The translations under genes were made by a program, and so were the position numbers. Below the pieces are notes generated by a model. It had not been told where the DNA came from. It saw nothing but the letters and a program-made list of their open reading frames with translations, and ran no database searches. Of a DNA stretch of 29,707 nucleotides, positions 22,908 to 29,707 are shown piece after piece (position 1 is the first letter of the stretch; every line of letters begins with the position of its first letter). The stretch is from CAZMLC01 sp964567125 (GTDB lineage Bacteria > Verrucomicrobiota > Kiritimatiellia > RFP12 > UBA1067): the NCBI GenBank assembly GCA_964567125.1, contig CAZMLC010000028.1:1-29707 (forward strand). Direction: 5' to 3'.

Positions 22908-24638
22908 TTATTGAACCGCAGGGGCGTCACCCGTTGGCTGCGGTACATCGCCATCCGCAGATTCCGTCTCAGAAGCCGGTGTGCTCACCGCGTCCGATTC
23001 AGCCGAACCCTCAGGAGCCTGGGCACTTACCGCATCCGATTCAGCTGTCACGCTGACCGTATCAGCGCTTACAGGTTCGTCCTCAGCCATGATCGATGAC
23101 GCATCCGCTGACGCGCGGCGATCGGTTCCCGCTTGCTTTCCTCCCTGCAGCGTGCGGAAGGCAGGATATTCAGCGGGTACAGAAAGCACATCGTTGTAGA
23201 ACTCAATCACATGGCTTTTTTCAATTAGCCAGGCAAGTTGTACGAGCAACTCTTTGCGCACCGTCTCATTGTCGCCCCCTAACGCGGTCAGCATCTCCTG
23301 TTTTGTACAGGCGGGATGTTCGACAATATAGGCCAGCACGTCCTTCAACGTCTGCACCATACTTGTCGGCTCCAATGCCGCGGGAACGCGCAACATGACA
23401 AAATCAGCGCCCTTGGCGTCGTTGACGCGAAACAGGTGAAGCTTGCGGTGCCGGAATGCGCCGCGCAACGCAAAGAAGAGCGATGCCGGGAAGCGGCGTT
23501 CGCGATGCAATGCATCCTTAAAGGCAAAAAACAAGGGCTTACTGGGCGTCTGCATCGCAACGGATGCTGTACAGACCAGATGGCGGACCGCTGACATCTG
23601 CTTCGGCAGAATCTCACGGATAAACAACGCTTCCGCTGCTTCACGGCTAAGCGGAGGCGCTTTCGGCAGGGGTTCTGAAGATTCGCCTTCAGCCGGGGCT
23701 TCGCTGACCGGCGGGACAAAGTCTTTACGGCGATACACTTTTTTCTTCGTGCATTGCTGGCGCCACTGCTCAATCACTTCAGCATCGCGCACCATTTCGA
23801 TCCGCGCCCGGAACGCCTCTTCGCTGAGTGTGGCGTAACGCGTGCGCAGCAGTTCCTGGACTTTCGCATTAAAGCTGTGATGGTTCGGTGGCCCCAGAAG
23901 CTCACCGCTCAGACCGCACTTCGCAACGCAATTAAAGACACCGGTGGGCGGCTCGCAATCGACTTCCTCAACGTCAAAAAAGTCGGGCAGATGCTTCGCC
24001 AGAACATGGTTGCGCAATTCAACTTCTGAAAGCGCGGGCAAGCCGCAAATTTTACATTGGAAGAGCGGCAGTTGCTGATCCTTCAGCGGTTCGATACGAA
24101 TGAGACAGGAGGCTGGATTATCCAGAAAAAGTCCGGCAATATCGCGCAACGGAAAAGCGCGATGAGAGGTCTGGATGCGGCGGATAACACCACCCAGCGC
24201 TTTTTGCTCAGGCAGAACGCGAACCTCTAACGGCAATGCCGGCTTCTGCTCCCGCGGCACAAAATGCGCACCGCGTTCGCCGCCGTGCGAAAACGTAGAC
24301 GCAGGCTTATCATTGGCAAAACCAAATGAATCGCGGGAAGGACCTTCGCGTCCAGTACGCGCATCGCGTGCGCCCATGTCGCGCCGCGGTGCACGCCGAT
24401 CACGTCCCTGCTTGGCATCCCGGCGATTGCGATCCCCTCTGTCATCATCGCGACGCGGGCGACGATCGCTCCGCTGCGACTCATTGTCATTGTAATCCCG
24501 ATATTCTTGACCGCGTAAACGTTCCAAATTTGTATCTGACGACATGCGAGCCCAGCTCGGAGCAAACGTCAGTTCACGCGTTAAATCGTTTGAATCTACA
24601 TTATCGCCGCTTTTCGACTTCTCTGTGTTCTCATTCAT
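22908..24638 (-). CDS. Unrecognised zinc-finger protein with charged N-terminal and acidic C-terminal disordered regions
   Basis: 576 residues from ATG 24638. The first 30 residues contain LTRELTFAPSWAR. Residues about 45-120 are Arg/Asp/Gly-rich (RRPRRDDDRGDRNRRD and similar), the style of RNA-binding RGG-like tails. A folded part (about 135-500) includes FQCKICGLPALSEVEL then NHVLAKH near 195-218, a C2H2-type zinc finger. A winged-helix-like C-terminal stretch (LKDVLAYIVEHPACTKQEML then VRKELLVQLAWLIEKSHVIE, about 415-470) follows. The last 80 residues are acidic Ser/Ala/Glu repeats (two copies of AESDAVS). Nucleic-acid binding is the likeliest role (inference). Not in an operon; a promoter lies right before it. 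Confidence 0.85.
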   Translation of the reverse strand: MNENTEKSKSGDNVDSNDLTRELTFAPSWARMSSDTNLERLRGQEYRDYNDNESQRSDRRPRRDDDRGDRNRRDAKQGRDRRAPRRDMGARDARTGREGPSRDSFGFANDKPASTFSHGGERGAHFVPREQKPALPLEVRVLPEQKALGGVIRRIQTSHRAFPLRDIAGLFLDNPASCLIRIEPLKDQQLPLFQCKICGLPALSEVELRNHVLAKHLPDFFDVEEVDCEPPTGVFNCVAKCGLSGELLGPPNHHSFNAKVQELLRTRYATLSEEAFRARIEMVRDAEVIEQWRQQCTKKKVYRRKDFVPPVSEAPAEGESSEPLPKAPPLSREAAEALFIREILPKQMSAVRHLVCTASVAMQTPSKPLFFAFKDALHRERRFPASLFFALRGAFRHRKLHLFRVNDAKGADFVMLRVPAALEPTSMVQTLKDVLAYIVEHPACTKQEMLTALGGDNETVRKELLVQLAWLIEKSHVIEFYNDVLSVPAEYPAFRTLQGGKQAGTDRRASADASSIMAEDEPVSADTVSVTAESDAVSAQAPEGSAESDAVSTPASETESADGDVPQPTGDAPAVQ

Positions 24639-24647
24639 ATGCAAATC

Positions 24648-24677
24648 ATTTTATCCGTTAACACCTTAGAAGGTCAA
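24648..24677 (-). promoter_or_regulatory. Promoter of the zinc-finger gene, probably leaderless
   Basis: On the minus strand TTGACC (24677-24672), 18 bases, TAAAAT (24653-24648), one base from the consensus at the -10 box. The ATG at 24638 is 9 bases further on, so the transcript would have a leader of zero to three bases. No Shine-Dalgarno sequence is visible. Confidence 0.6.
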
Positions 24678-24719
24678 CGAGAAACGCGCGAAATTTGCGT
24701 TTTTTTGGGCAATAAAGGT

Positions 24720-24749
24720 TTGCTCAAAATGAATATCTTATGTTACAGT
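24720..24749 (+). promoter_or_regulatory. Weak promoter candidate for the amino-sugar operon
   Basis: TTGCTC (24720-24725), 18 bases and TACAGT (24744-24749) precede ATG 24788. Both boxes match at four of six positions. AAGGAG (24777-24782) is a strong Shine-Dalgarno for the first gene. Confidence 0.3.
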
Positions 24750-24787
24750 GAGCCAAACTTAGGTATTTCATGTATAAGGAGACACAA

Positions 24788-25612
24788 ATGAAGCTTTGCA
24801 ATGAGAAATGGCCGATTGCGATCTGTAGCTGGTCGCTGCAAAAAGATGTTCAAGGAATTGCGGAGGTCATGAACAGCACCGGCGTGCGACACATCAGTTT
24901 GGCGCTTGCGCCCGCGTTGGGGGAACATGGCCAGGCCTATCTGGATGCCGTCAAGAAAGAGGGCTGGATCATTACGTCAACCATGCTCCATTTCGAGCAT
25001 GAGGACTATACGACGCTCGATACGATTAAAGTCACCGGCGGCGTGGCACCGGACGCGCAGTGGCCGTTAATTCTCGATCACTTCACGCGCGCAGCGAAGA
25101 TCACGTCCGAATTGAACGTGAAGTATCTGCAGATGCACGTGGGATTTCTGAACCATCATGATGCGGTCTATGCAAAAAAATTCATGGCTCGCGTCAGAGC
25201 GCTGGCGGACATCGCGGCTGCAAACAACATCGTGCTGATCATGGAGACTGGCCAGGAAAGTGCCGAGGAAATGTTGCAGTTTATTGAATCGTTGAACCAT
25301 CCAGGACTCGCGCTGAATATTGATCCCGCCAATTTGATTCTGTACAACACGGATGAACCGGTTTCAGCAGTCAAAAAAATTGCTCGCTATGTACGGCAGG
25401 TCCATGCTAAAGATGCGCGGCGCACGACAACGCCTGGCACATGGGGGCAAGAAGTGCCGTGGGGCGAAGGTGAAGTCAACACCGATGCGTTTTTGCGCGC
25501 GTTGGATGAGGTCGGCTTCTGCGGGGTCATTGCGGTCGAACGTGAAGCAGGCACACAGCGGGCCACGGATATTGCACAGGCTGTTGAACGTCTGGCCAAC
25601 TGGAAGAAATAA
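24788..25612 (+). CDS. Sugar phosphate isomerase/epimerase-like TIM barrel protein
   Basis: 274 residues of the xylose isomerase-like AP endonuclease 2 superfamily. The four usual metal ligands can be placed: Glu153 in LIMETGQ, Asp179 in ALNIDPANLI, His206 in RQVHAKDA and Glu251 in IAVEREAG. Such proteins isomerise or epimerise sugars (hexulose, inosose, tagatose/fructose-3-epimerases); the exact substrate cannot be told. The start is ATG 24788 with AAGGAG, rather than the in-frame ATG at 24770 that precedes this ribosome site. No signal peptide, so cytoplasmic. First of four closely packed genes; the gap to the PIG-L gene is 11 bases. Confidence 0.9.
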   Translation: MKLCNEKWPIAICSWSLQKDVQGIAEVMNSTGVRHISLALAPALGEHGQAYLDAVKKEGWIITSTMLHFEHEDYTTLDTIKVTGGVAPDAQWPLILDHFTRAAKITSELNVKYLQMHVGFLNHHDAVYAKKFMARVRALADIAAANNIVLIMETGQESAEEMLQFIESLNHPGLALNIDPANLILYNTDEPVSAVKKIARYVRQVHAKDARRTTTPGTWGQEVPWGEGEVNTDAFLRALDEVGFCGVIAVEREAGTQRATDIAQAVERLANWKK

Positions 25613-25623
25613 TAGGTGTATCA

Positions 25624-26430
25624 ATGATCGTACTGGCAATGGGGTGTCATCCCGATGACATCGAATTTATGATGTCCGGGACCTTGATCTTATTGAAACA
25701 GGCCGGTGCCGATATTCACTACATGAATATTGCAAACGGCTGTTACGGTTCTGCCGTCTATTCAAAAGAGGACGCGGCGCGGATTCGCTGCGCCGAAGCT
25801 CAAGCGGCTGCGCAGCTGATCGGTGCGACCTGGCACCCGTCGATTGCGGACGATGTGAATGTGTTCTACACACCTGAATTACTGGCACAGGCAACAGCCG
25901 TGATTCGCAAGGTACAACCGGATATCCTGCTGACACTTTCGCGGTACGATTATATGGAGGATCATGAACATGCGGCCCGTCTGGCTGCCTCGGCCGCCTT
26001 TAATCGCTGCCTCGGCGCGTATGTCACGGTGCCGCCCTATCCCGCCATCATGAAACCTGTCGCCGTTTACCATGCCCTTCCACATTCACTCATGGATATG
26101 ATGCGGCAGCCAGTCGTCCCTGATTTTGTCGTGGATATCGGTTCGGTCATGGGAAAACGGATTCAGATGCTGGAGCAACATAAAAGTCAAAAAGAGTGGT
26201 TGGACGCGACACAGGGCATGGGCTCATTCGTTGAAACGTTGCGCCAGACCGCACGCAGTGTCGGTGAGAAATGGGGGCCTTATCCTGAAGCCGAAGGGTG
26301 GCGCTGCCACAACTACATGGGCTATTGCGATGCCTCGTTCAAACCGCTCGAAACACTGCTGTCCAAAGAAATTTTCCATCTTAACACACAGTCATGCAAG
26401 GAGGCCGTATGCGCAAACTCAGCACGCTAG
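25624..26430 (+). CDS. PIG-L/LmbE-family N-acetylglucosamine deacetylase
   Basis: 268 residues. Zinc-dependent deacetylases of this family remove acetyl groups from GlcNAc-type sugars (MshB, BshB, PIG-L). The motif HPDD at 9-12 supplies His9, Asp11 and Asp12, and DHEH at 113-116 gives the third ligand His116. RYDYMEDHEHAARL is typical. There is no signal peptide, so the substrate is a cytoplasmic sugar, nucleotide sugar or thiol precursor. Its end overlaps the next gene by 22 bases. Next to a NagB-like gene, deacetylation followed by deamination or isomerisation of an amino sugar is the natural reading (inference). Confidence 0.92.
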   Translation: MIVLAMGCHPDDIEFMMSGTLILLKQAGADIHYMNIANGCYGSAVYSKEDAARIRCAEAQAAAQLIGATWHPSIADDVNVFYTPELLAQATAVIRKVQPDILLTLSRYDYMEDHEHAARLAASAAFNRCLGAYVTVPPYPAIMKPVAVYHALPHSLMDMMRQPVVPDFVVDIGSVMGKRIQMLEQHKSQKEWLDATQGMGSFVETLRQTARSVGEKWGPYPEAEGWRCHNYMGYCDASFKPLETLLSKEIFHLNTQSCKEAVCANSAR

Positions 26431-27335
26431 CACCCGCATGGTGGGATTACACCACGCTCGATGACGCAATCCTCAAAGATGCCGCACGGTTGCGTGCAAA
26501 GGATCTGATTCAGCTCAGCCGTCCGGGATTTAAAGTGACGATCTATGATACCGTCGAGGAATTTTATGCTGCGGAAGCGTTGGAATATATCCAGGTCTGG
26601 CGTCAGGCGACAGCGGATAATCCCGTCGGTGTCTGCGGACCGATCGGTCCTACGGAGCAACTGCCGCTTGTCGCGCAAATGGTCAACGCTTTTGGCATGA
26701 ATTTGAAAAACTGCCACTTCTGGGGCATGGACGAATGGGTCGAAAACGGCGTGTCTGTTTCGCGGGAACATCCGCTTTCGTTTGCGCGCTGTGACTATGA
26801 AAAGTGTTTCAATCGCATGCACAAAGCGTTGCGGATTCCCGACGCGAATGTGCATTTTCCGACCGGCGACCTTGCTGCGTATTCGCGCACCTATGATGAC
26901 GTGCCCTGCCTGCTGATGCAAGGCGGACAAGGCGAGACCAAACACTGGGCCTTTAATGATCCGGTCAAGCGCAGTGGTCGGTTTAAAGATGCGCCGCCGA
27001 CACCCGCTGAATATCGTCGTTTCGCAGCACGTCTGGTGGATTTGCATCCTGTCACGATCATGCAGAATGCGCGGACGTCCGGCGGCGGAAACGTCACCCT
27101 CGTGCCAACGCGTGCGGCAACCGTCGGTCCAGCCGAGACGTGGAAGTGCAAAACGGTCTCCATCTGGCATCCCGGCCATCATGATAATCCGTTTGGGATG
27201 CGGTTGAGCGCATTAATGATTTCCAAACGCATTCCCGATAGCGCAGTCCCCATGTCTTTGCTTGCCGATCATCCTGATGTGCGCTTTAATTATCTGCGTT
27301 CGGGAATTGGCGACGTTGCCGTCGACATGCATTAA
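26409..27335 (+). CDS. Divergent glucosamine-6-phosphate deaminase (NagB)-like protein
   Basis: 308 residues from ATG 26409, which follows AAGGAGG inside the PIG-L gene; E. coli NagB has 266. NagB converts glucosamine-6-phosphate to fructose-6-phosphate and ammonia. Family motifs are CHFWGMDEW (Asp108, like E. coli Asp72) and GGQGETKHWAFNDP at 172-185 against GVGNDGHIAFNEP of NagB. Thr177 stands where Asp141 should be and Asp184 where Glu148 should be, while His179 is kept. The phosphate-binding GxSP loop is also altered (CGPIGPTEQ). A longer N-terminal part (PAWWDYTTLDDAIL) is not in NagB. The activity may be changed or the substrate unphosphorylated. Confidence 0.88.
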   Translation: MRKLSTLAPAWWDYTTLDDAILKDAARLRAKDLIQLSRPGFKVTIYDTVEEFYAAEALEYIQVWRQATADNPVGVCGPIGPTEQLPLVAQMVNAFGMNLKNCHFWGMDEWVENGVSVSREHPLSFARCDYEKCFNRMHKALRIPDANVHFPTGDLAAYSRTYDDVPCLLMQGGQGETKHWAFNDPVKRSGRFKDAPPTPAEYRRFAARLVDLHPVTIMQNARTSGGGNVTLVPTRAATVGPAETWKCKTVSIWHPGHHDNPFGMRLSALMISKRIPDSAVPMSLLADHPDVRFNYLRSGIGDVAVDMH

Positions 27336-27346
27336 CAGCGAGGACT

Positions 27347-27988
27347 ATGATACGCGAAATCATCTGGGACTGGAATGGGACATTGCTGGACGATACGCAG
27401 GCCTGTGTCAATGCGATCAATGCGATGCTCGCCAAACGGTCGCTGGCCGCCATTGACCGTGCGACGTATCGCACAGTCTTCGGGTTTCCCGTGATCAATT
27501 TCTATCGCCACCTGAACTTCGATATCGACCATGAAAACTGGGATGACCTTGCCCAGGAGTTTCATGCGCTGTTTTTAGCGGATCAAACAATCCGGCTTCA
27601 GCCCGATGCGCCCACGATCCTGAGCACGCTGCACACCCGCGGCGTTGCACAATCCATTTTATCCGCATCGGAACAGATGATCCTGGAAGCCATGTTGGTA
27701 CAGTATGACATTCAGGCATACTTCACCCATGTGTGCGGTGTTGATAATTTACACGGGCGCTCCAAATTAGCGACCGGGCATGCGTTGATGAAACAGATTG
27801 CCCGTCCGCGTGAGGAAGTCCTCCTGATCGGCGATACCCTACATGATGTCGAGGTTTCCGAAGCACTCGGTATCGCCTGCATCCTGATTGCCCATGGCCA
27901 TCAAGCAAAAAGCCGCTTAGCGGCAACAGGGCGTCCTGTTCTGGATTCCCTTGCCGAATTACCGGTCGTGCTGTCTGCGCATCTTTGA
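27347..27988 (+). CDS. HAD-superfamily phosphatase-like protein (phosphoglycolate phosphatase type)
   Basis: 213 residues with a cap domain of subclass I. Motif I is DWNGTLLDD (nucleophile Asp8), motif II is near SILSASEQ, the motif III Lys falls in GRSKLATGHAL and motif IV is LLIGDTLHDVEV. The second Asp of the usual DxDGT is Asn10, which removes the general acid/base of ordinary HAD phosphatases. Some family members carry this variant. It sits 11 bases after the NagB-like gene with GAGG as ribosome site, and is the last gene of the operon. The last 30 bases overlap the convergent amidohydrolase gene. A sugar-phosphate substrate is likely, but not shown. Confidence 0.9.
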   Translation: MIREIIWDWNGTLLDDTQACVNAINAMLAKRSLAAIDRATYRTVFGFPVINFYRHLNFDIDHENWDDLAQEFHALFLADQTIRLQPDAPTILSTLHTRGVAQSILSASEQMILEAMLVQYDIQAYFTHVCGVDNLHGRSKLATGHALMKQIARPREEVLLIGDTLHDVEVSEALGIACILIAHGHQAKSRLAATGRPVLDSLAELPVVLSAHL

Positions 27989-29233
27989 AATCAGACGGTG
28001 GCAGCATTCGAGGGCGTCATCCACGATGTCGTCTTTCCCGGGAATGATTTTATTTTCCATCAGAATTTTCCCATCGCAAATGACGGTGTCGATACAGGCT
28101 GAATCCGCCGCATAGACCAGATTGGAGACAAGGTTGTGACACGGCACCATCATGGGATTGCGTAGGTCTACCAGCACGAGATCCGCCAGACGTCCGACGG
28201 CGATTTCACCGGCATCAATCTGAAAGGCCTGTGCCGCGTCGCGCGTCGCATGACGTAAGATGACATCTGCCGGCGCGCATGTGCTGTGCATACTCTGGAT
28301 CTTCGCAATCAGCGCTGCAAATTTCATTTCCTCAAGCATGGAGACGTTGTTGTTCGATGCGCAGCCATCCGTGCCGATCGAAACCTTGCACCGCCCCTGC
28401 TCAACCGTCCGTTCATAGTTAAAAAGGCCTGATGCGAGTTTCAAGTTCGAGACCGGATTGTGCGCGATCAGGCATCCGCGATCACGAATCAGCGCGATGT
28501 CGTCGTCCGAAAGATGTACGCAATGCGCGAGCGTCGTGCGCGCGGTCAGCATCCCGCAGTGATCGAGCCAAAAGATCGGTGACATGCCATGCTGCGCGTA
28601 ACACGTGTTGACTTCGCGCACGGTTTCGCTGGCATGAATATGCAGATAGGCATTTTCAGCCTTCGCCTGTGCAGCGATCTGCATTAATGTCGCCTCCGAA
28701 ACAGTATAGATCGCATGCGGCGCATACGTGGCGACAATACGTTCAGATGCCGTTTTCAGAACGCGATTAAATTCCGCATTGGCACATTGAATTTCGTGTG
28801 AAACCACGCCCGGCGTCGCTTCAATGATGACGCGTCCCAATGCCGCACGCAGGCCAAACTCTTCAACCGCGCGCAAGGTCTCCGCAGCATGCCAATACAT
28901 GTCGTTAAAGAAAACCGTCCCAGTCTGAATCATTTCAACAACCGCCAGCCGGGAACAGAGATAAATGTCTTCAGGCGTCAACAGCGCTTCAAACGGCCAG
29001 ATGTGATTGTTAAGCCAGTCAAAGAGTTCGCGATCATCCGCCAAACCGCGCATACAGGTCATTGCCGCATGCGTATGCGTGTTGTAAAAAGCCGGGATAA
29101 CAGCTTTGCCGCGCGCATCAAGAATGCGATCCGCTGTTTGGGAAATTGCCCCCATGTGCGCGATACGATTTCCGTCAATGAGGATATCGCAGCATTCGCC
29201 TTGATGAACTGCGCCTTTAATCAGCAAGGACAT
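27959..29233 (-). CDS. MtaD-type 5-methylthioadenosine/S-adenosylhomocysteine deaminase-like amidohydrolase
   Basis: 424 residues of the ATZ/TRZ amidohydrolase group. It has a TIM barrel with a small beta-sandwich. Metal ligands are His53 and His55 in NTHTHAAM, the His in LHIHASET (about 205) and the Asp in IGTDGCASNNNVSML (about 295); HNPVSNLKLASG near 268 is a hallmark of the MtaD/guanine deaminase-like group. The usual reaction is deamination of the adenine of SAH or MTA. A related deaminase of another purine or amine cannot be excluded. It follows the metallophosphoesterase by 12 bases, with GAGG upstream of the ATG. Its 3' end overlaps the HAD gene in convergent orientation, without a terminator between them. 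Confidence 0.9.
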   Translation of the reverse strand: MSLLIKGAVHQGECCDILIDGNRIAHMGAISQTADRILDARGKAVIPAFYNTHTHAAMTCMRGLADDRELFDWLNNHIWPFEALLTPEDIYLCSRLAVVEMIQTGTVFFNDMYWHAAETLRAVEEFGLRAALGRVIIEATPGVVSHEIQCANAEFNRVLKTASERIVATYAPHAIYTVSEATLMQIAAQAKAENAYLHIHASETVREVNTCYAQHGMSPIFWLDHCGMLTARTTLAHCVHLSDDDIALIRDRGCLIAHNPVSNLKLASGLFNYERTVEQGRCKVSIGTDGCASNNNVSMLEEMKFAALIAKIQSMHSTCAPADVILRHATRDAAQAFQIDAGEIAVGRLADLVLVDLRNPMMVPCHNLVSNLVYAADSACIDTVICDGKILMENKIIPGKDDIVDDALECCHRLISKMRRQHDR

Positions 29234-29245
29234 AACGACCTCGTT

Positions 29246-29707
29246 TTAACGTCCTTGCGCAAGACGATGCGCAAGCCGCTCCGGAAGCCCTGCTTTCAGA
29301 TTGCGTTCCATCGCCGCCTGAACATCATAGGCAACACGCACATACTCAAGCATCCGCGTCTTGGGCTCGTAAATCACATAGGCACTGCGTGGATCGCCAT
29401 CGCGAGGTTGACCGACGCTGCCGACATTGATGAAATATTTTCCGCCAAGCGCCAATTTCATCGACTGAGGCTCGATGCGCGTCACATGCGACGGCTGACG
29501 TTCAAAAATGATCGGCACATGCGTATGGCCATGGAAACAAATCGGGGTCATCTGACAATGAAAATTCGCCTCGGCGGAGAGCTCATCAAACACGTAACCC
29601 CAACTCTCCGGCATATCCAGTGTGCTGTGTACCAGCATCAGTCCCTGAAACGCTTTTTTGTACGGCAGATCGCGCAGCCAACGTCCATCTTCCTCCGACA
29701 GCTGCCG
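29246..29707 (-). CDS. Calcineurin-like metallophosphoesterase (5' end outside window)
   Basis: The frame is open to the right edge, leaving 153 C-terminal residues. The motif FHGHTHVPIIF is the C-terminal metal-binding GHxH of YfcE/MJ0936-type phosphodiesterases. KYFINVGSVGQPRDGDPRSAYVIYE is the typical final strand region. The DxH and GNH motifs lie off-window. It may cleave phosphodiester or phosphomonoester bonds; the substrate is unknown. An internal ATG at 29638 is not the likely start since the frame continues upstream with family-like sequence. Same unit as the amidohydrolase. Confidence 0.88.
   Translation of the reverse strand, partial: RQLSEEDGRWLRDLPYKKAFQGLMLVHSTLDMPESWGYVFDELSAEANFHCQMTPICFHGHTHVPIIFERQPSHVTRIEPQSMKLALGGKYFINVGSVGQPRDGDPRSAYVIYEPKTRMLEYVRVAYDVQAAMERNLKAGLPERLAHRLAQGR

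Noticed and set aside
1..29707. tRNA, rRNA, CRISPR, insertion sequences or prophage
   Set aside because: No cloverleaf, rRNA-like stretch, regularly spaced direct repeats, transposase or integrase motif was seen on either strand.

Overview
The window looks like chromosomal DNA of a Gram-negative-type bacterium of the PVC group, most plausibly Kiritimatiellota, Lentisphaerota or Verrucomicrobiota. This is an inference from gene content, not from a marker search. The clues are the compact efp-pyrH-frr block, several secreted parallel beta-helix carbohydrate enzymes including a GH110-type alpha-galactosidase, SBBP/Ig-type exported proteins, and unrecognised proteins of a style I associate with this group. 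I found no rRNA, tRNA, CRISPR array, transposase or phage gene.

Layout. (1) Bases 1-4937, minus strand: a tightly overlapping three-gene unit of a large unrecognised, possibly kinase-like protein, a ThiF/MoeB-type E1-like adenylating enzyme and a very long exported beta-propeller/Ig protein that runs off the window. (2) 4991-7973, plus strand: efp, pyrH, frr and a Pro/Ala-rich single-span membrane protein, with a good promoter before efp and a strong terminator at the end. (3) 7974-8392: the only long gap. It holds hairpins that could be a small RNA with its own terminator, then a promoter. (4) 8393-11704, plus: a large exported tandem beta-helix protein. (5) 11743-14308, minus: DnaQ-like exonuclease, orphan NarL-type response regulator and M42 aminopeptidase. 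(6) 14469-17677: a duplicated QueG-like Fe-S protein divergent from a PAS-AraC regulator, with a palindrome between them. (7) 17671-22834, minus: an FmdB-like zinc ribbon protein, the GH110 enzyme and uvrA, chained by 4-base start/stop overlaps. (8) 22908-24638, minus: an unrecognised zinc-finger protein with charged disordered ends. (9) 24788-27988, plus: sugar isomerase/epimerase-like TIM barrel, PIG-L deacetylase, divergent NagB-like protein and HAD phosphatase, which together look like an amino-sugar handling operon. (10) 27959-29707, minus: an MtaD/SAH-deaminase-like amidohydrolase and a truncated metallophosphoesterase.

Promoters of the sigma-70 kind (TTGACA-like, 17-18 bases, TATAAT-like) can be read in several gaps. 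At two genes (starts 4937 and 24638) the -10 box lies only 7 and 9 bases before the ATG and there is no Shine-Dalgarno sequence, so these messages look leaderless. The best candidates for undescribed biology are the kinase-like/ThiF/exported-protein unit, the QueG-like protein with a third partial repeat next to its PAS-AraC regulator, and the NagB-like protein lacking a key catalytic Asp beside a PIG-L deacetylase.
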